Shown here: piece by piece, positions 54,285 through 63,669 of the stretch
How positions within the stretch are numbered: the first letter of the stretch is position 1
Layout of the letters: every line of letters starts with the position of its first letter
Source: Cylicocyclus nassatus
Taxonomy: Eukaryota; Nematoda; Chromadorea; Rhabditida; Strongylidae
Direction of reading: 5' to 3'
Assembly: GCA_958299035.1 (NCBI GenBank)
Contig: CATQJL010000223.1
Coordinates: 55,038,302 to 55,102,301, forward strand
DNA length: 64,000 bases
Notes under the pieces: model-generated
What the model saw: only the letters and a program-made list of their open reading frames with translations
The model's database searches: none
What the model was told of the DNA's origin: nothing
Program-made: the position numbers and the translations under genes

Positions 54285-57200
54285 CTGCAAATTTGCCAAA
54301 AATGCTTATAAAATCGGTTTCTCGGAAAGTCAGGAACTCTTACCACTTCAATAAGGAATGGCTTTAACGGGTATGAGATCTCATTTCCCATATATGAATA
54401 GCTGATATATAGGCACGTCAGAACCCATGCGTGCAAATCATCCACGGTACGTATCGAATCTTCGTCTAAAGAACATGACATTGTAAGATTACTGGACATA
54501 ACGAGCAATGTGAGATTTCTCCGAACGGATCAGTCTTACCTGGAATGACTTCCCTGACGATTAGAAACACAAATACCAAATTCGCTGGATTGATGAATGC
54601 AACGTCTTGCCAACCCTGAAGTCGTTTTATTGTGAAGGAGATAATTCTTCGAATATACAACCGACTAGTCTACAATTTTGTCAAAGTAAACAAGCGGTTG
54701 GTAAAAAGGTACCGTTGGCGTAGTTGTTTATGGCACCAACCAACATGACCATTGAGATCAAGATTTAATTTTAAACTGTACCAACCAAACCTTTTCATCC
54801 TTAGAGAATATTTCTTAGCAAAGGATAAGGCAACGAAAGCCGTTAGTTTGAACCGCTTCCGCGGACTACTGGTCTCGAAACCCACATGCAACGACACTAT
54901 AACAGGACCAGCTGGTCGCGAAAGGCAGCTTAAACTGGCGGTCTTCGTTTCTCTACCCCTTAGCGAATATTTTGGGAAGATCAGATATTGGTAAAGGTCG
55001 CTAGCATTTTTGCATAGGCAATTTTCCAAGGAATAAAAACAGTAAATCCTTTAGCTTGAAATAGAATGTATGTTGAATATGTTATAACTCAGACAATCGA
55101 TCGGACCCCTCCGCCGGACCCTCGGAAACTGCCAGGGTCGCGCCGGACCCAGTTGACCAATGAGAGAAGGGCAAATGGGCGGTCCATCGCGGTGGCATCA
55201 CTGGCAGGCAAATGGGAGGCTTCTCCGGCCCTGCTGCAAAGGTCCGCCATTTCTCCGGCGCGACTCTGCCAGATTTGACGGACTCCGCGCCGCAGAGGTC
55301 TGCGCGGCGCGTGTCCGCCAAATTTGGAAGACACGCGCCGGAGAAAATCGGAGGGGTCCGGAGCAGAAATGGGAGGTATCCGGAGCAGAAAATGGGAGGT
55401 ATCCGGAGCAGAAAATGGGAGGTATCCGGAGCAGAAAATGGGGGGTATCCGGAGCAGAAGATGGGAGGTATCCGCCGGAGAAATGGGAGGTATCCGGAGC
55501 AGGCTGCGTATCGATTTGGCGCGTAGCAAGCAAACGTCTAACTCCACGGTGATGAGTCCTCTGTTTACGCTCTTTGTCCATATTTTAGTCGCCGTTTATT
55601 TGATTCTGTTGTTTTTGCGCGTTTCTTTACCGTTTTTTCCTTTTCCGCGTTGCTCTTCGTCGCGTTGGCGTTTATGTTGCTGTAAGTTCCTCGTTTTCAG
55701 GTTTATGTTTGAAATTTTCGTGCGGTTGCACTCAATCACCTTCAGTGTTTGGCTCTTTCCGACTTGCTGAGACATCGTAGACTATTGATGGAGTGGTTTT
55801 TGTGGTTAATTCTGGATTTTCGAAACAATGAGGTTAGTTGCGCAACTATCTAGTGTTGTTGTGATGAAAGTATCGTCTAAATAATCCGTTTATTGCTATA
55901 GTGTGGACCCCGGCCAGGTTCCCATAGGTACCTCCGCGGCGCGCCCGCAGCGCATGCCTTCAGTGCGCTTTTCGTTTCGGCTCTGAAGGGATTTCTTTCA
56001 ATTTCCTCTTTCAAGTGTGTTTGTTCTCTTCTGTAATCTCTACTTTAGATGTAAACGACACACGTTAACTGCTGGTGATGGATTTTTACGAGTCTTGACA
56101 GTCTTGCAAGAATTTGTTTCGAAAATCTTGTTTTTTTCTCAATAGTGAAGATTTCGGTGTAGTTCAGAGACATCTCTCCAAAGGTTGTTCAGAATAAGTG
56201 TATATGCAGTTGATTTTGTGGAGTGTAGATGCTTCTAGCCTTTTGTTACACCATCAGAGCTTTGCAATCGTGCTCTTGAGCTCAAACTTTCTGGGTTTTT
56301 TTATGACCAGAAGAAAGACTTTTCAGAATTGTTCTTCGACTTTTCCTGTTACTTCTATCATCCATCGCTGGTAGTGTCATACACTACTAGCGATGGATAA
56401 TAGAAGATTCCAGTTATCTATGAGATTGACTGGAATCTGAGCGCTAGTAGTAGAAGTTGTGAAGGTTCCCCTATTGCCTTGGCTTTTCTCGTGTTCGGAT
56501 TAGAGGCCTCCACATCTCATTTCACTCCTGTTTTTGGTTATAATGCTTTTTTGTTCGTAAGTGAAATGAGAAGCGTTCAAGTCGGGCGCGCGTTGCGTGT
56601 GCGCCGCGCTAGTACCTATGGGAAGCTGGCCGGGGTCCACACTATCTCTCTCGTACGTATGCTTACCAAGTCGATCGACTTTTCATCAGACGTTGCAGAT
56701 CCTCACTATATCGTTTCTGGCTTGAAAGATAGGACAAGGCAAGAGATATGTTGACAAAAGTCTTGGAGGCAACTCCAAACGATGTTGAAGTTTTGTGACT
56801 GTTACCGAAGTTTTGTGACTGTTACTGAAGCATTGTGACTGTTACTGTTGCTTAGTCACATCACATTGCTTCCAGTATTGCTTAGCGAGATTAGGACTGA
56901 CTGATAAGGCTAGGTAAGCATGTAAATGTGAAATGTTTGAGTCACATAGCTTCTTCTTTACTGTTTATGTGACTTTCAATTACAATTTGCAGAATCGCTT
57001 TTAAACGAGAGTTGCAATTGCAAAATGACAATGTTTGTGCTCTCTCAGCACTTGCCATTTTGGATTACAATACGCATACTGTCGAGGGAGCCCAAAGTGC
57101 AGTGGCTTGTCTAGGCCAAGCGTATAGTCTGGAGCCGGAGAATCCGGTTGTCTTGGTCCATCTTGCCAACCACTTCTTCTTCAAAGGAGTCAGTGCAGAA

Positions 57201-60200
57201 ATTCTTTGAATTAATTACGAATTATCTATAAAAGGGACCTTTTAAATTTGTCCAAGCTGTTACATCGAGGTGTTTATCGCTTTATCTGAAGGCATCACTT
57301 TTTCAGGAAATGAACAAGGTTGAACGGTTAGCGTGGCATGCAATGAGTATGACGGAAAGTGTCGAAATCAAGGCCGAAGCTTGTTACATTCTTGCGCGGT
57401 TTTTCCATTTCAACAGAGACTATGAAAAGGCGTTCAAGGTAAGTTGCATATGCAAGAATTTCAATCCATGTCATCATCGTGTCCTAGTACTATTATCAAG
57501 CAACTACGTTGAATCATCCTACTTTCGTTTTGCCCCAGTATGGCCTTGGACCTCGGAATTCGAAGATGTTTGGATGAATATAGCTCATGTATATATCGCA
57601 CTGGACAATATGTCCCTGCTTTGCAAATGTGAGTTTATGGCGTTCCTCGCTGTTTTGTTTCATGTTGCACAGAATGCTTTTTTGATCTTTTTGTCATTTT
57701 CTTACCATGTTAAAACCATATGCTTATACTGTGGTGTTACAAGGTTCTTTTTGCAACTAGGAAATTAGTTTTTCTTTGAATATTCTTATCTCTAACGGCG
57801 CCATCTATTCCTACCGGGCTGGCTGCGCGAGCGGTTCGCGCGCGGCACCCGTATAGCGTGGAGCGCGCATTCCTTCTTATGATTGCAACGTTGGATCAGA
57901 TACTCTCTCGATCCAGGCGTACTGAGGAGGACTTTCGCTCCAAAACGTATAAGAAGTCAGCTAAAGGCAAGAAGATTATATTATAGAGACATTCATTTGT
58001 CTGCCACACCGTTCTCCCAAGATTACCTCTAATACCTCATTTTTCGAGGATTTCTTTGCTTTGTTGCTTAGAGGTTAATTGACTGGATACTTATTTCAAC
58101 TCACTGATTTTGAGCCGCACTTGTGCTGTGTTTCTTGTTGTTAAGTCTCTTGATAACACGAAAAACCTTTCCAAAGTCATGGGACTAAGCTCACTTTCGC
58201 TAATAAGGTCCCATTACGACGGTGTACCAAATTTCCATATCACAAGTGAGATTACTTGCGTATGTTCTACCGTAAGGTCTAGTAGATATCTTGTCTTGTT
58301 TGTTGGAATTTGGTACGTAAGGTTTTCGATGTAGTCACCGATGTAGTCATACAGTAGATTTTGATGCTGTCGTTGCTTGCTATACTTTACGGTTTCATAA
58401 GTGATACCGACCAGCTAGATAGATTCTTGAAGGATTGTCCATCAAGCAATACTTTGCTTTTTCACGAACGCTTCTGACACGACTTTTACGAATCCATAAC
58501 GGATATATCTGTTAGAGAGTAGTTAGTGCGAAGAACACACAAACGTAAAGTTCGAAGTCATCCAGGACATTTGTTGCAGTGTCAGTTCATCTAAAGTTTG
58601 GCTAAGTTGTATATTTTGTAACAATCAGTGATTCTTATTGGTGAGCATTAGCCGTTTTCTCTTCAGCTGCGAGCAGAACTATATGAATCCAAAAAGGCGA
58701 TGCTAACAAGCTACTCGAAACACTTTCTGACCTCCTTATCTATTCATGAAGCATTCCTGCATAATGCTGATGTTGACGCTTACAAGTACCTATGGATCAC
58801 TGGAAAAGAATCGGATTCGCTATTCCAGGAAGAGGCCAATAAATCGAAATCGTTAAACGCACAACGTTCTCTAACCTTTTCATATGCAGAAAAGCAATAA
58901 GTTCCAAAAAACCGAATAGGCTCACTGAGGAGGTGTTGGGTATCTTCGACCACATACTAGTCCAAGAAGTAGCAGTAAATCAGCGCAGCGGCTACTGAAG
59001 TGGAAGCCAATTCACCAACATCGCAACGCATACATCCTTCGTTATTCTGCGATATGCGCGAGAATCTTCGTTTGCACATTTGAGCCGATGAAAAGCGCAC
59101 ATGACATTTTCATATCCATCCAATGCGCGCCCCAATGCTACTCACGGGTGCCGCGCGCGAACCGCCCGCGCAGCCAGCCCGGTAGGAATAGATGGCGCCA
59201 TCTCTAACTCCTAGTATGGTTTTTGTAATATGAATTAACTGTTGTACGTATGCTGGAGATAGATAGATAGATTTTTCGAAAGTTTGATAAATTTGAAATA
59301 AATGTCTTATCTCTTCGTTCTTTCTTCTATCTTCTATCCACAAACGCTAGGGGTGAGAGGGAGGGGGTAGAGTACGGGGTGAGGGTCGCGCTAAACTCCT
59401 ACCCGGGGGGGGGGTCCTATTCGGCTTATTTGGGTGAGGTTTAGAGACAAAATTGGGGTTTGGAGCTTAAAGGCAGCGTCCAGGCAAGTCTGGACCTATG
59501 GGGATTTTACATGGAAAGTATTTTGGGGCCCTAACTAAGCCACTACCCAACCGGCAGCTCAAGTAGTGCTCTAACGTCTGAGATATTCTGCTCGAAACCG
59601 GACCCCGCGACTGTGTTTCGCATGGATTCATGGCGCAAAGCGTGGATCCTGGCGCGAAACTGCCATGAATCCATGCGAATACGTTCGCGGGGGTCTGTTT
59701 CGAGGGGAACATCTCAGCCATTGGAGCACTACCTGAGCTGCTGCTTCGGCAGTGCCTTAGTTAGGGCCCCAAAAGTACTTTCCATGTAAAAGCCCCATAG
59801 GTCCAGATCTGCCTGGAAGCTGCCTTTAATTAGGGCTAATTACAGTATGCCGCGATCGGGGGGCTCCGGCGCACAAAATCGGGGGGCTCCGGAGCAGAAA
59901 ATGGGAGGTATCCGGAGCAGAAAATGGGGGGTATCCGGAGCAGAAAATGGGAGGTATCCGGAGCAGAAAATGGGGGGTATCCGGAGCAGAAAATGGGGGT
60001 ATCCGGAGCAGAAGATGGGAGGGCCCCGCCGGACAAATGGGAGACCCACCGCTGGGGATACGCCGCGACCCTGCCACTTCTCCGGCGGAGGGGTCCGATC
60101 CGCTGTCTGAGAAGTAACAGACGCGGCGATATGTACGGATATAAACAACAAGATCTGGACTCGAAGGAGGTCTTTTTTGCTGCTTGGAAAGATTAAGATA

Positions 60201-63127
60201 ATAAATAAGCAAGCTGACCAAAGCATAAGTTTGAATTTTATCTTTTTTTGCAGTGAGCAGTGCTTCGTATTTCTTCACAATATGCCCCTCAATGGATCGC
60301 AAAATCTTTGTAGCTGTCCACATGTTAAAGGCATCGTTCCAGGAAAGTCTGGGACACATGGGGATTTCACGTGGATAGTAATTTTGGTGCCCTAACTAAC
60401 AATAAGCCACTGCCCAACCGGCAGCTCAGGTAGTGCTCTAACGGCTGAGATATTTTGCTCGAAACTAGATCCTAGGATCGCATTTCGCATGGATCCATGG
60501 TGCAACGAGTGGGTCCTCGCGCGACACCATGAATCTACATATGCCGAATGCGATCCTGGGGTCCAGTTTGTATATCTCAGCCATTAGTGAGTCGCCTGCG
60601 CTGCCGCTTGGGCAGTGCCTTGGTTGGGGCCCCAAAAATTTCTTTCCATGTAAAATCCCCATAGGTCCAGATCTGCATGGACGCTGCCTTTGAAGAACGA
60701 TGCGAGTACAGTTTTCATTTGTGATTTGAAAGTTTTCTTGTCAAACATCAAGATTAGCTCTGTAAACTTTTGTAGGTTTGTGGCCGCTGTCCTTTTCGAT
60801 AGTTTCAAGCTCAAGTGCAAAAGATTTGAATAAATTCTCAAAAAGTTTCGACGTAGCTAATTTGTCACTGTAATGTACCACATGTAAATATCATCAACTA
60901 AACTAAACTATGATACTTGTCTATAATGATTGATTATCAATCCTCTTTGAGGCGGAATAACTCTTTTTTCAGTTCGTTCCTCAGCGTAAGATTAGCGTAA
61001 CAGTCACTAGTGGGAATATGTAAACTATGTATCTCACGTCTCAGTTGACCAGTCCTTACCTGGAGTAACAGTGCTCTATCGACGGTTCGTAGCCACATTA
61101 CCAAATGTGCCGGTTCAAATGCAGCAACGTCACTGTTTTGAGCAATGAACTCTCCGAGGCCTCTCAATAGTTCAGAGGTCGATGCTTGAATGACAGTTCG
61201 GCGCCTAGCTGACTGAAACGAACGAAACTTGAACGAAAAAATATTGAAATCAAAACTAGGATTACTAACATGAATGTCAATGCTACTATTCGCTTTGGAT
61301 GGTTTTTGCTCTGCATTCTTTTTACCGTTGATCACTCGTTGAACAGCAGTCACTCCATTTGAGGCTCTGAAATATCAAACACTTTATAAAACAAATATTA
61401 GGTTGATGCATAATTCCTGCATCAAAATAGGTACAGACAGCAATAACTCGGGATAATCCTATATCTCAAGTAGGATTCGATATATCATTAGATAGAGCAA
61501 ACCTAGCTCTACAAAATAGTGCTCAAATATCTACACCAGCTTTGACCCACGCGTAGTTTTGAGCCGAAAACTGAAAAAAACCATGCGTCCGAAAACCTTA
61601 AGACCAATCAAAACAGAATTGTAACTTCGTTCAAAAAGCTCCTACAAAATTTCTTTCTTGCTCACGCGTAGTCATTCCACGTAAGACATCTATCTATGAG
61701 GTTGCTGTATTTCTTCTCAGCTAAACGATGAGAAAAGGGAGTTTTTCATGTTTTTGCCAAATTAGTGCTGAGATGTCTAATACTAACAGTTGTATAGCAC
61801 ATGCCATTAACAGTGAAACTTTACATTTTCAGCCTTCTAGAATAGCTAGTTCACGAGAAATGACGGATCTAGCTCTCTTCATCCGAATTTTTTTTGCCTA
61901 GTTGCCGAAAATTCGATATTTCTCGTAAAGCAGCTGCTGTAAAAAGCTGAAAATTCACATTTACGCTTCTAAGGTCCTATAGTATACAACTGTCAGCGCT
62001 AGAACATCTCAGCATTGTTTTGGAAAAAAACATGAAAACTTCGTTTTCTCAATTTCTAGCTGAGAGAAAAATACAGCAACTGCATAGAGGAATGTCTTAT
62101 ACGAAACGACAATGCATGGCAAGTTAGAAATTTCAAAATATTTTTCCGAACTAACTTTCAATTTTTTCTTGGTTTTTTGGGGCGCTTGGATCTTTTTCGT
62201 TTTTGGCTTCAATCTTCGCTTGGATCAAAGCTGCTGCAAAACTTTAGTCATCTTGTAGAGCTAGGTTTGCTCTATCTAATGATATATCGAATCCTACTTG
62301 GGATATAATAGGATTATTCCGAGTTATTGCGGTCTGTACCTATTTTGGTGCAGGAATTATGCATCAACCTAATAATATGGAAACAATAGAAGTAACTAGT
62401 TACCTTGTATGCGTGGGACTAAGTGGTGTTCGTGCCGGTGGACCTTCCGGACTTACCAAATTGTTATTGACAAAGTCTTGTTTGTTCAACCTTAACTCGC
62501 GTTTGATATCTTCGCGAATACTGTAGAAGTTCGGGATTACGGTAGTTTCTGGCTCATAACTAAACACAAAGATTTTCTGACTCTTCGAAATTCCAAGGAA
62601 GATATACCGTTTATAGTTTTGATTGTTATCCAAAGCGATTGGGATTTGCGAGTATGGCAGATCTCGTTGCATTCTATATGTAGTCATACTTTCTGTTGAG
62701 CGAGAGCCGATGTGGTCTGAAATGTCAAACTGGATTCTTTTGTAAAAATTTTAACATTATATTATCGTAGAATGATAATCGAAATGCCATCAACAAGCAA
62801 TCTGATCTTCACGTAGACAAAAAAAAAGCTTATTATGGTCATCAAGTGAACTAGGTAGGATATATAATCTTTAGAGGATTGAGTCGTAATATATAGTTTA
62901 TATTTTGTTGTTCAGGTAAGTAGAAAGAGGAGGAAAGTTTCCATTATGTTCCAAGCTGCGTCCGTGAAATGAACGCAATCAAATACATACCATTCATGCC
63001 TGGATTAGCAAGATTTAAGATTGGTTTTGATTCCGTTTTGCTGTTTTGTAAACATAAGGCAAAATGTTTTCTCAATATTTCGTATTTTCGACATGACTTG
63101 CCGTCCATAAATCTCTCGCACGCTTTC
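54150..63127 (-). CDS. cdka-1: CDK5 activator p35-like protein (multi-exon)
   Basis: Minus-strand gene for a p35-type activator, the cyclin-like regulatory subunit that binds and activates CDK5. The conserved domain is spread over four exons: 61060-61366, 54540-54615, 54344-54465 and 54150-54284 (stop TAA at 54150-54152). All junctions are GT/AG and keep frame. Recognisable blocks in order are [59 protein letters not shown] and [10 protein letters not shown], which line up with human CDK5R1 from memory. Two upstream exons (62404-62718 and 62991-63127) continue the frame but I do not recognise them; no start codon or N-terminal Met-Gly myristoylation site was found, so the gene probably begins beyond or near the right edge. 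The first internal intron of the domain is 6.4 kb and full of repeats. Confidence 0.85.
54344..54465 (-). CDS. cdka-1: cdka-1 exon with the [16 protein letters not shown] block
   Basis: Acceptor TTCTTTAG, donor GTAAGA; 122 nt. Encodes [20 protein letters not shown] followed by the most conserved segment of the family, ending LIEV. Confidence 0.93.
54540..54615 (-). CDS. cdka-1: cdka-1 exon with [15 protein letters not shown]
   Basis: Acceptor ACTTCAG, donor GTAAGA; 76 nt. Encodes [20 protein letters not shown] plus REVIP and joins in frame to the next exon. Confidence 0.92.
54805..54985. repeat. degenerate foldback in cdka-1 intron
   Basis: GGATAAGGCAACGAAAGCC and the GGGTAGAGAAACGAAGACC complement form diverged inverted arms around 54900. 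This explains the two overlapping opposite frames at 54670-55029 (minus) and 54752-54994 (plus), which have no motif. Confidence 0.5.
55357..55502 (+). repeat. 23-bp minisatellite, first locus
   Basis: About six copies of TCCGGAGCAGAAAATGGGAG plus GTA, with small variants. Preceded from 55092 by GC-rich sequence beginning ATCGGACCCCTCCGCCGG. Frames through it in all directions are artefacts of the repeat. Confidence 0.88.
55506..55900. other. no gene seen
   Basis: T-rich single-copy sequence in the large cdka-1 intron. A plus-strand frame to 55770 is hydrophobic but composition-driven. Confidence 0.4.
55901..56642. mobile_element. 742-bp TIR element with TA flanks
   Basis: Starts GTGTGGACCCCGGCCAGG and ends with the near-inverse CTGGCCGGGGTCCACAC, both flanked by TA. 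The inverted ends continue past the first 17 bp (CCCATAGGTAC against GTACCTATGGG). A second small palindrome lies inside (CATCCATCGCTGGTAGTG against CACTACTAGCGATGG, 56360-56400). No transposase seen. Confidence 0.75.
56733..57628 (+). pseudogene. ctr9: broken, reordered CTR9-like exons
   Basis: Pieces resembling the TPR protein CTR9 (Paf1 transcription-elongation complex). Segment at 56993-57188: [20 protein letters not shown] through [20 protein letters not shown], with acceptor TTTGCAG and donor GTCAGT. Segment at 57307-57438: [13 protein letters not shown] through RDYEKAFK, with acceptor TTTTCAG and donor GTAAGT; phases agree. Segment from 57539: starts YGLG as in CTR9, then shifts frame into [18 protein letters not shown] (57556-57627), which in human CTR9 lies hundreds of residues later. 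A further segment at 56733-56795 ([20 protein letters not shown]) belongs after YGLG by homology but lies upstream here and follows an in-frame TAG. Missing 5' exons, internal loss and order change argue for a pseudogene. Homology is from memory. Confidence 0.6.
56787..56846 (+). repeat. three 20-bp tandem repeats
   Basis: GAAGTTTTGTGACTGTTACC occurs three times with small changes, starting inside the last CTR9-like codons at 56787. Confidence 0.8.
57797..59199. mobile_element. 1.4-kb Mutator-like TIR element, 9-bp duplication
   Basis: Begins GGCGCCATCTATTCCTACC and ends with the inverse GGTAGGAATAGATGGCGCC. The inverted arms extend roughly 60 bp and are GC-rich (GGCTGGCTGCGCG). A perfect 9-bp duplication ATCTCTAAC flanks it (57788-57796 and 59200-59208), a length typical of Mutator-like elements. 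The interior has no transposase motif. A frame at 58675-58897 following CTTCAG ([20 protein letters not shown]...) is open for about 74 codons but unrecognised. Confidence 0.75.
59471..59825. mobile_element. 355-bp palindromic element, TTAA-flanked (copy 1)
   Basis: Ends AGGCAGCGTCCAGGCA and its inverse, flanked by TTAA at 59467-59470 and 59826-59829. Arms match for most of the length (CCTATGGGGATTTTACATGG against CCATGTAAAAGCCCCATAGG). Confidence 0.8.
59862..60029 (+). repeat. 23-bp minisatellite, second locus
   Basis: Same unit and strand as the locus at 55357, about six copies. It is followed by TTCTCCGGCGGAGGGGTCCG, the inverse of the sequence that precedes the first locus. Confidence 0.88.
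60329..60689. mobile_element. 361-bp palindromic element (copy 2)
   Basis: Diverged second copy of the element at 59471 (GCCACTGCCCAACCGGCAGC versus GCCACTACCCAACCGGCAGC). Flanks TTAA (60325-60328) and TTGA (60690-60693). Confidence 0.78.
60694..61059. other. intron sequence, no gene seen
   Basis: AT-rich start of the 6.4-kb cdka-1 intron (minus strand). The short minus frame at 60584-60841 has no motif and overlaps the palindromic element. Confidence 0.5.
61060..61366 (-). CDS. cdka-1: cdka-1 exon with [14 protein letters not shown]
   Basis: Acceptor ATTTCAG, donor GTAAGG; 307 nt. The first half ([20 protein letters not shown] and onward) is not conserved. The second half, from [14 protein letters not shown] to [12 protein letters not shown], starts the p35 activator domain. 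Confidence 0.92.
61398..62372. mobile_element. 975-bp mariner-type foldback element
   Basis: Ends TTAGGTTGATGCATAATTCC and inverse, resembling mariner TIRs that begin TTAGGTTG, with TA on both sides (61396-61397 and 62373-62374). Most of the element is one long imperfect palindrome. It fills nearly the whole intron 61367-62403 of the cdka-1 gene. No transposase frame. Confidence 0.85.
62404..62718 (-). CDS. candidate upstream exon of the cdka-1 gene
   Basis: Open throughout between acceptor ATTTCAG and donor GTAACT; its phase (2) matches the next exon. Contains [20 protein letters not shown], then a proline-rich end [11 protein letters not shown]. No family recognised. It could instead belong to a separate upstream gene. 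Confidence 0.55.
62991..63127 (-). CDS. candidate upstream exon
   Basis: Between acceptor TTTTCAG and donor GTATGT. In the frame [20 protein letters not shown] it ends in phase 1, which fits the next exon (AAT G joined to AC). Unrecognised; its own upstream neighbour was not found. Confidence 0.4.
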
Positions 63128-63550
63128 CTGAAAACACTCAACCTTTAAATCTTGTGTTTTTGCGTATAAATAGCAAATCATCGTAGTCCAAATCCACATT
63201 CAAAAACAAAAACGTTCCTGTTTGTTTCTCCGTTAAGAAAAATTCAATATTTTTGGTGGTTATTTCGAGAACTCTTGCGTCATATATATTGCAAAAATGA
63301 ACTTGCATTGCGTGCAAAGCGGTGCAGCCACTAAGTTCTCGAATTTCTCCCTGAATTTTGGGAGCCGGCTACGGTAAATTCCCGTGCTGGTCGTAATTAC
63401 ATACCACATCGCAAAACAAACCAGTCTAGACAAGTCCTTAACTTGCAGCGCAATGGGTCACCCAAAAAGAAGAAATATTCAAGAACTTGATTCTGCAAAT
63501 TTTTCAAAAAAAATCGTCCGCAAAATATTTTAGGCCCTCCCTTCTTATTA
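63128..63550. other. repeat-like sequence with an open minus frame
   Basis: Contains CTACGGTAA-type sequence and GCAATATATATGACGCAAG, which resemble dispersed nematode repeats. A minus-strand frame is open for over 60 codons but ends at a TGA 15 nt before the acceptor of the 62991-63127 exon. Confidence 0.4.
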
Positions 63551-63554
63551 AGAA

Positions 63555-63669
63555 GAGAGGGCACAGAAAAAACCCTCAAAGATAGAGACAAAACAGAATT
63601 TTGAAATTTTGCCCCGAGAGGGCACAGAAAAAACCCTCAAAGATAGAGACAAAACAGAATTTTGAAATG
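63555..63669. repeat. 61-bp tandem duplication
   Basis: GAGAGGGCACAGAAAAAACC and the following 33 nt occur twice (from 63555 and from 63616) with a near-perfect match. Preceded by a small hairpin (CCCTCCCTTCTTATTAAGAA). Confidence 0.85.

Noticed and set aside
54670..55029. 119-codon minus frame and an 80-codon plus frame.
   Set aside because: They overlap in opposite directions across a degenerate foldback; no domain is recognisable.
55089..55581. Long overlapping frames rich in [10 protein letters not shown] or [11 protein letters not shown].
   Set aside because: Produced by the 23-bp minisatellite, which is open in several frames.
56650..56754. Plus-strand frame with [13 protein letters not shown], reminiscent of the ADPHYF block in p35.
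   Set aside because: Wrong strand for cdka-1 and only a few residues match. The real cdka-1 C-terminal exon is at 54150-54284, and another frame here matches CTR9 better.
63128..63380. Open minus frame (NIEFFLTEKQTGTFLFLNV...) as another cdka-1 exon.
   Set aside because: It would need a 15-nt intron and the wrong phase to join the next exon; the DNA resembles dispersed nematode repeats.
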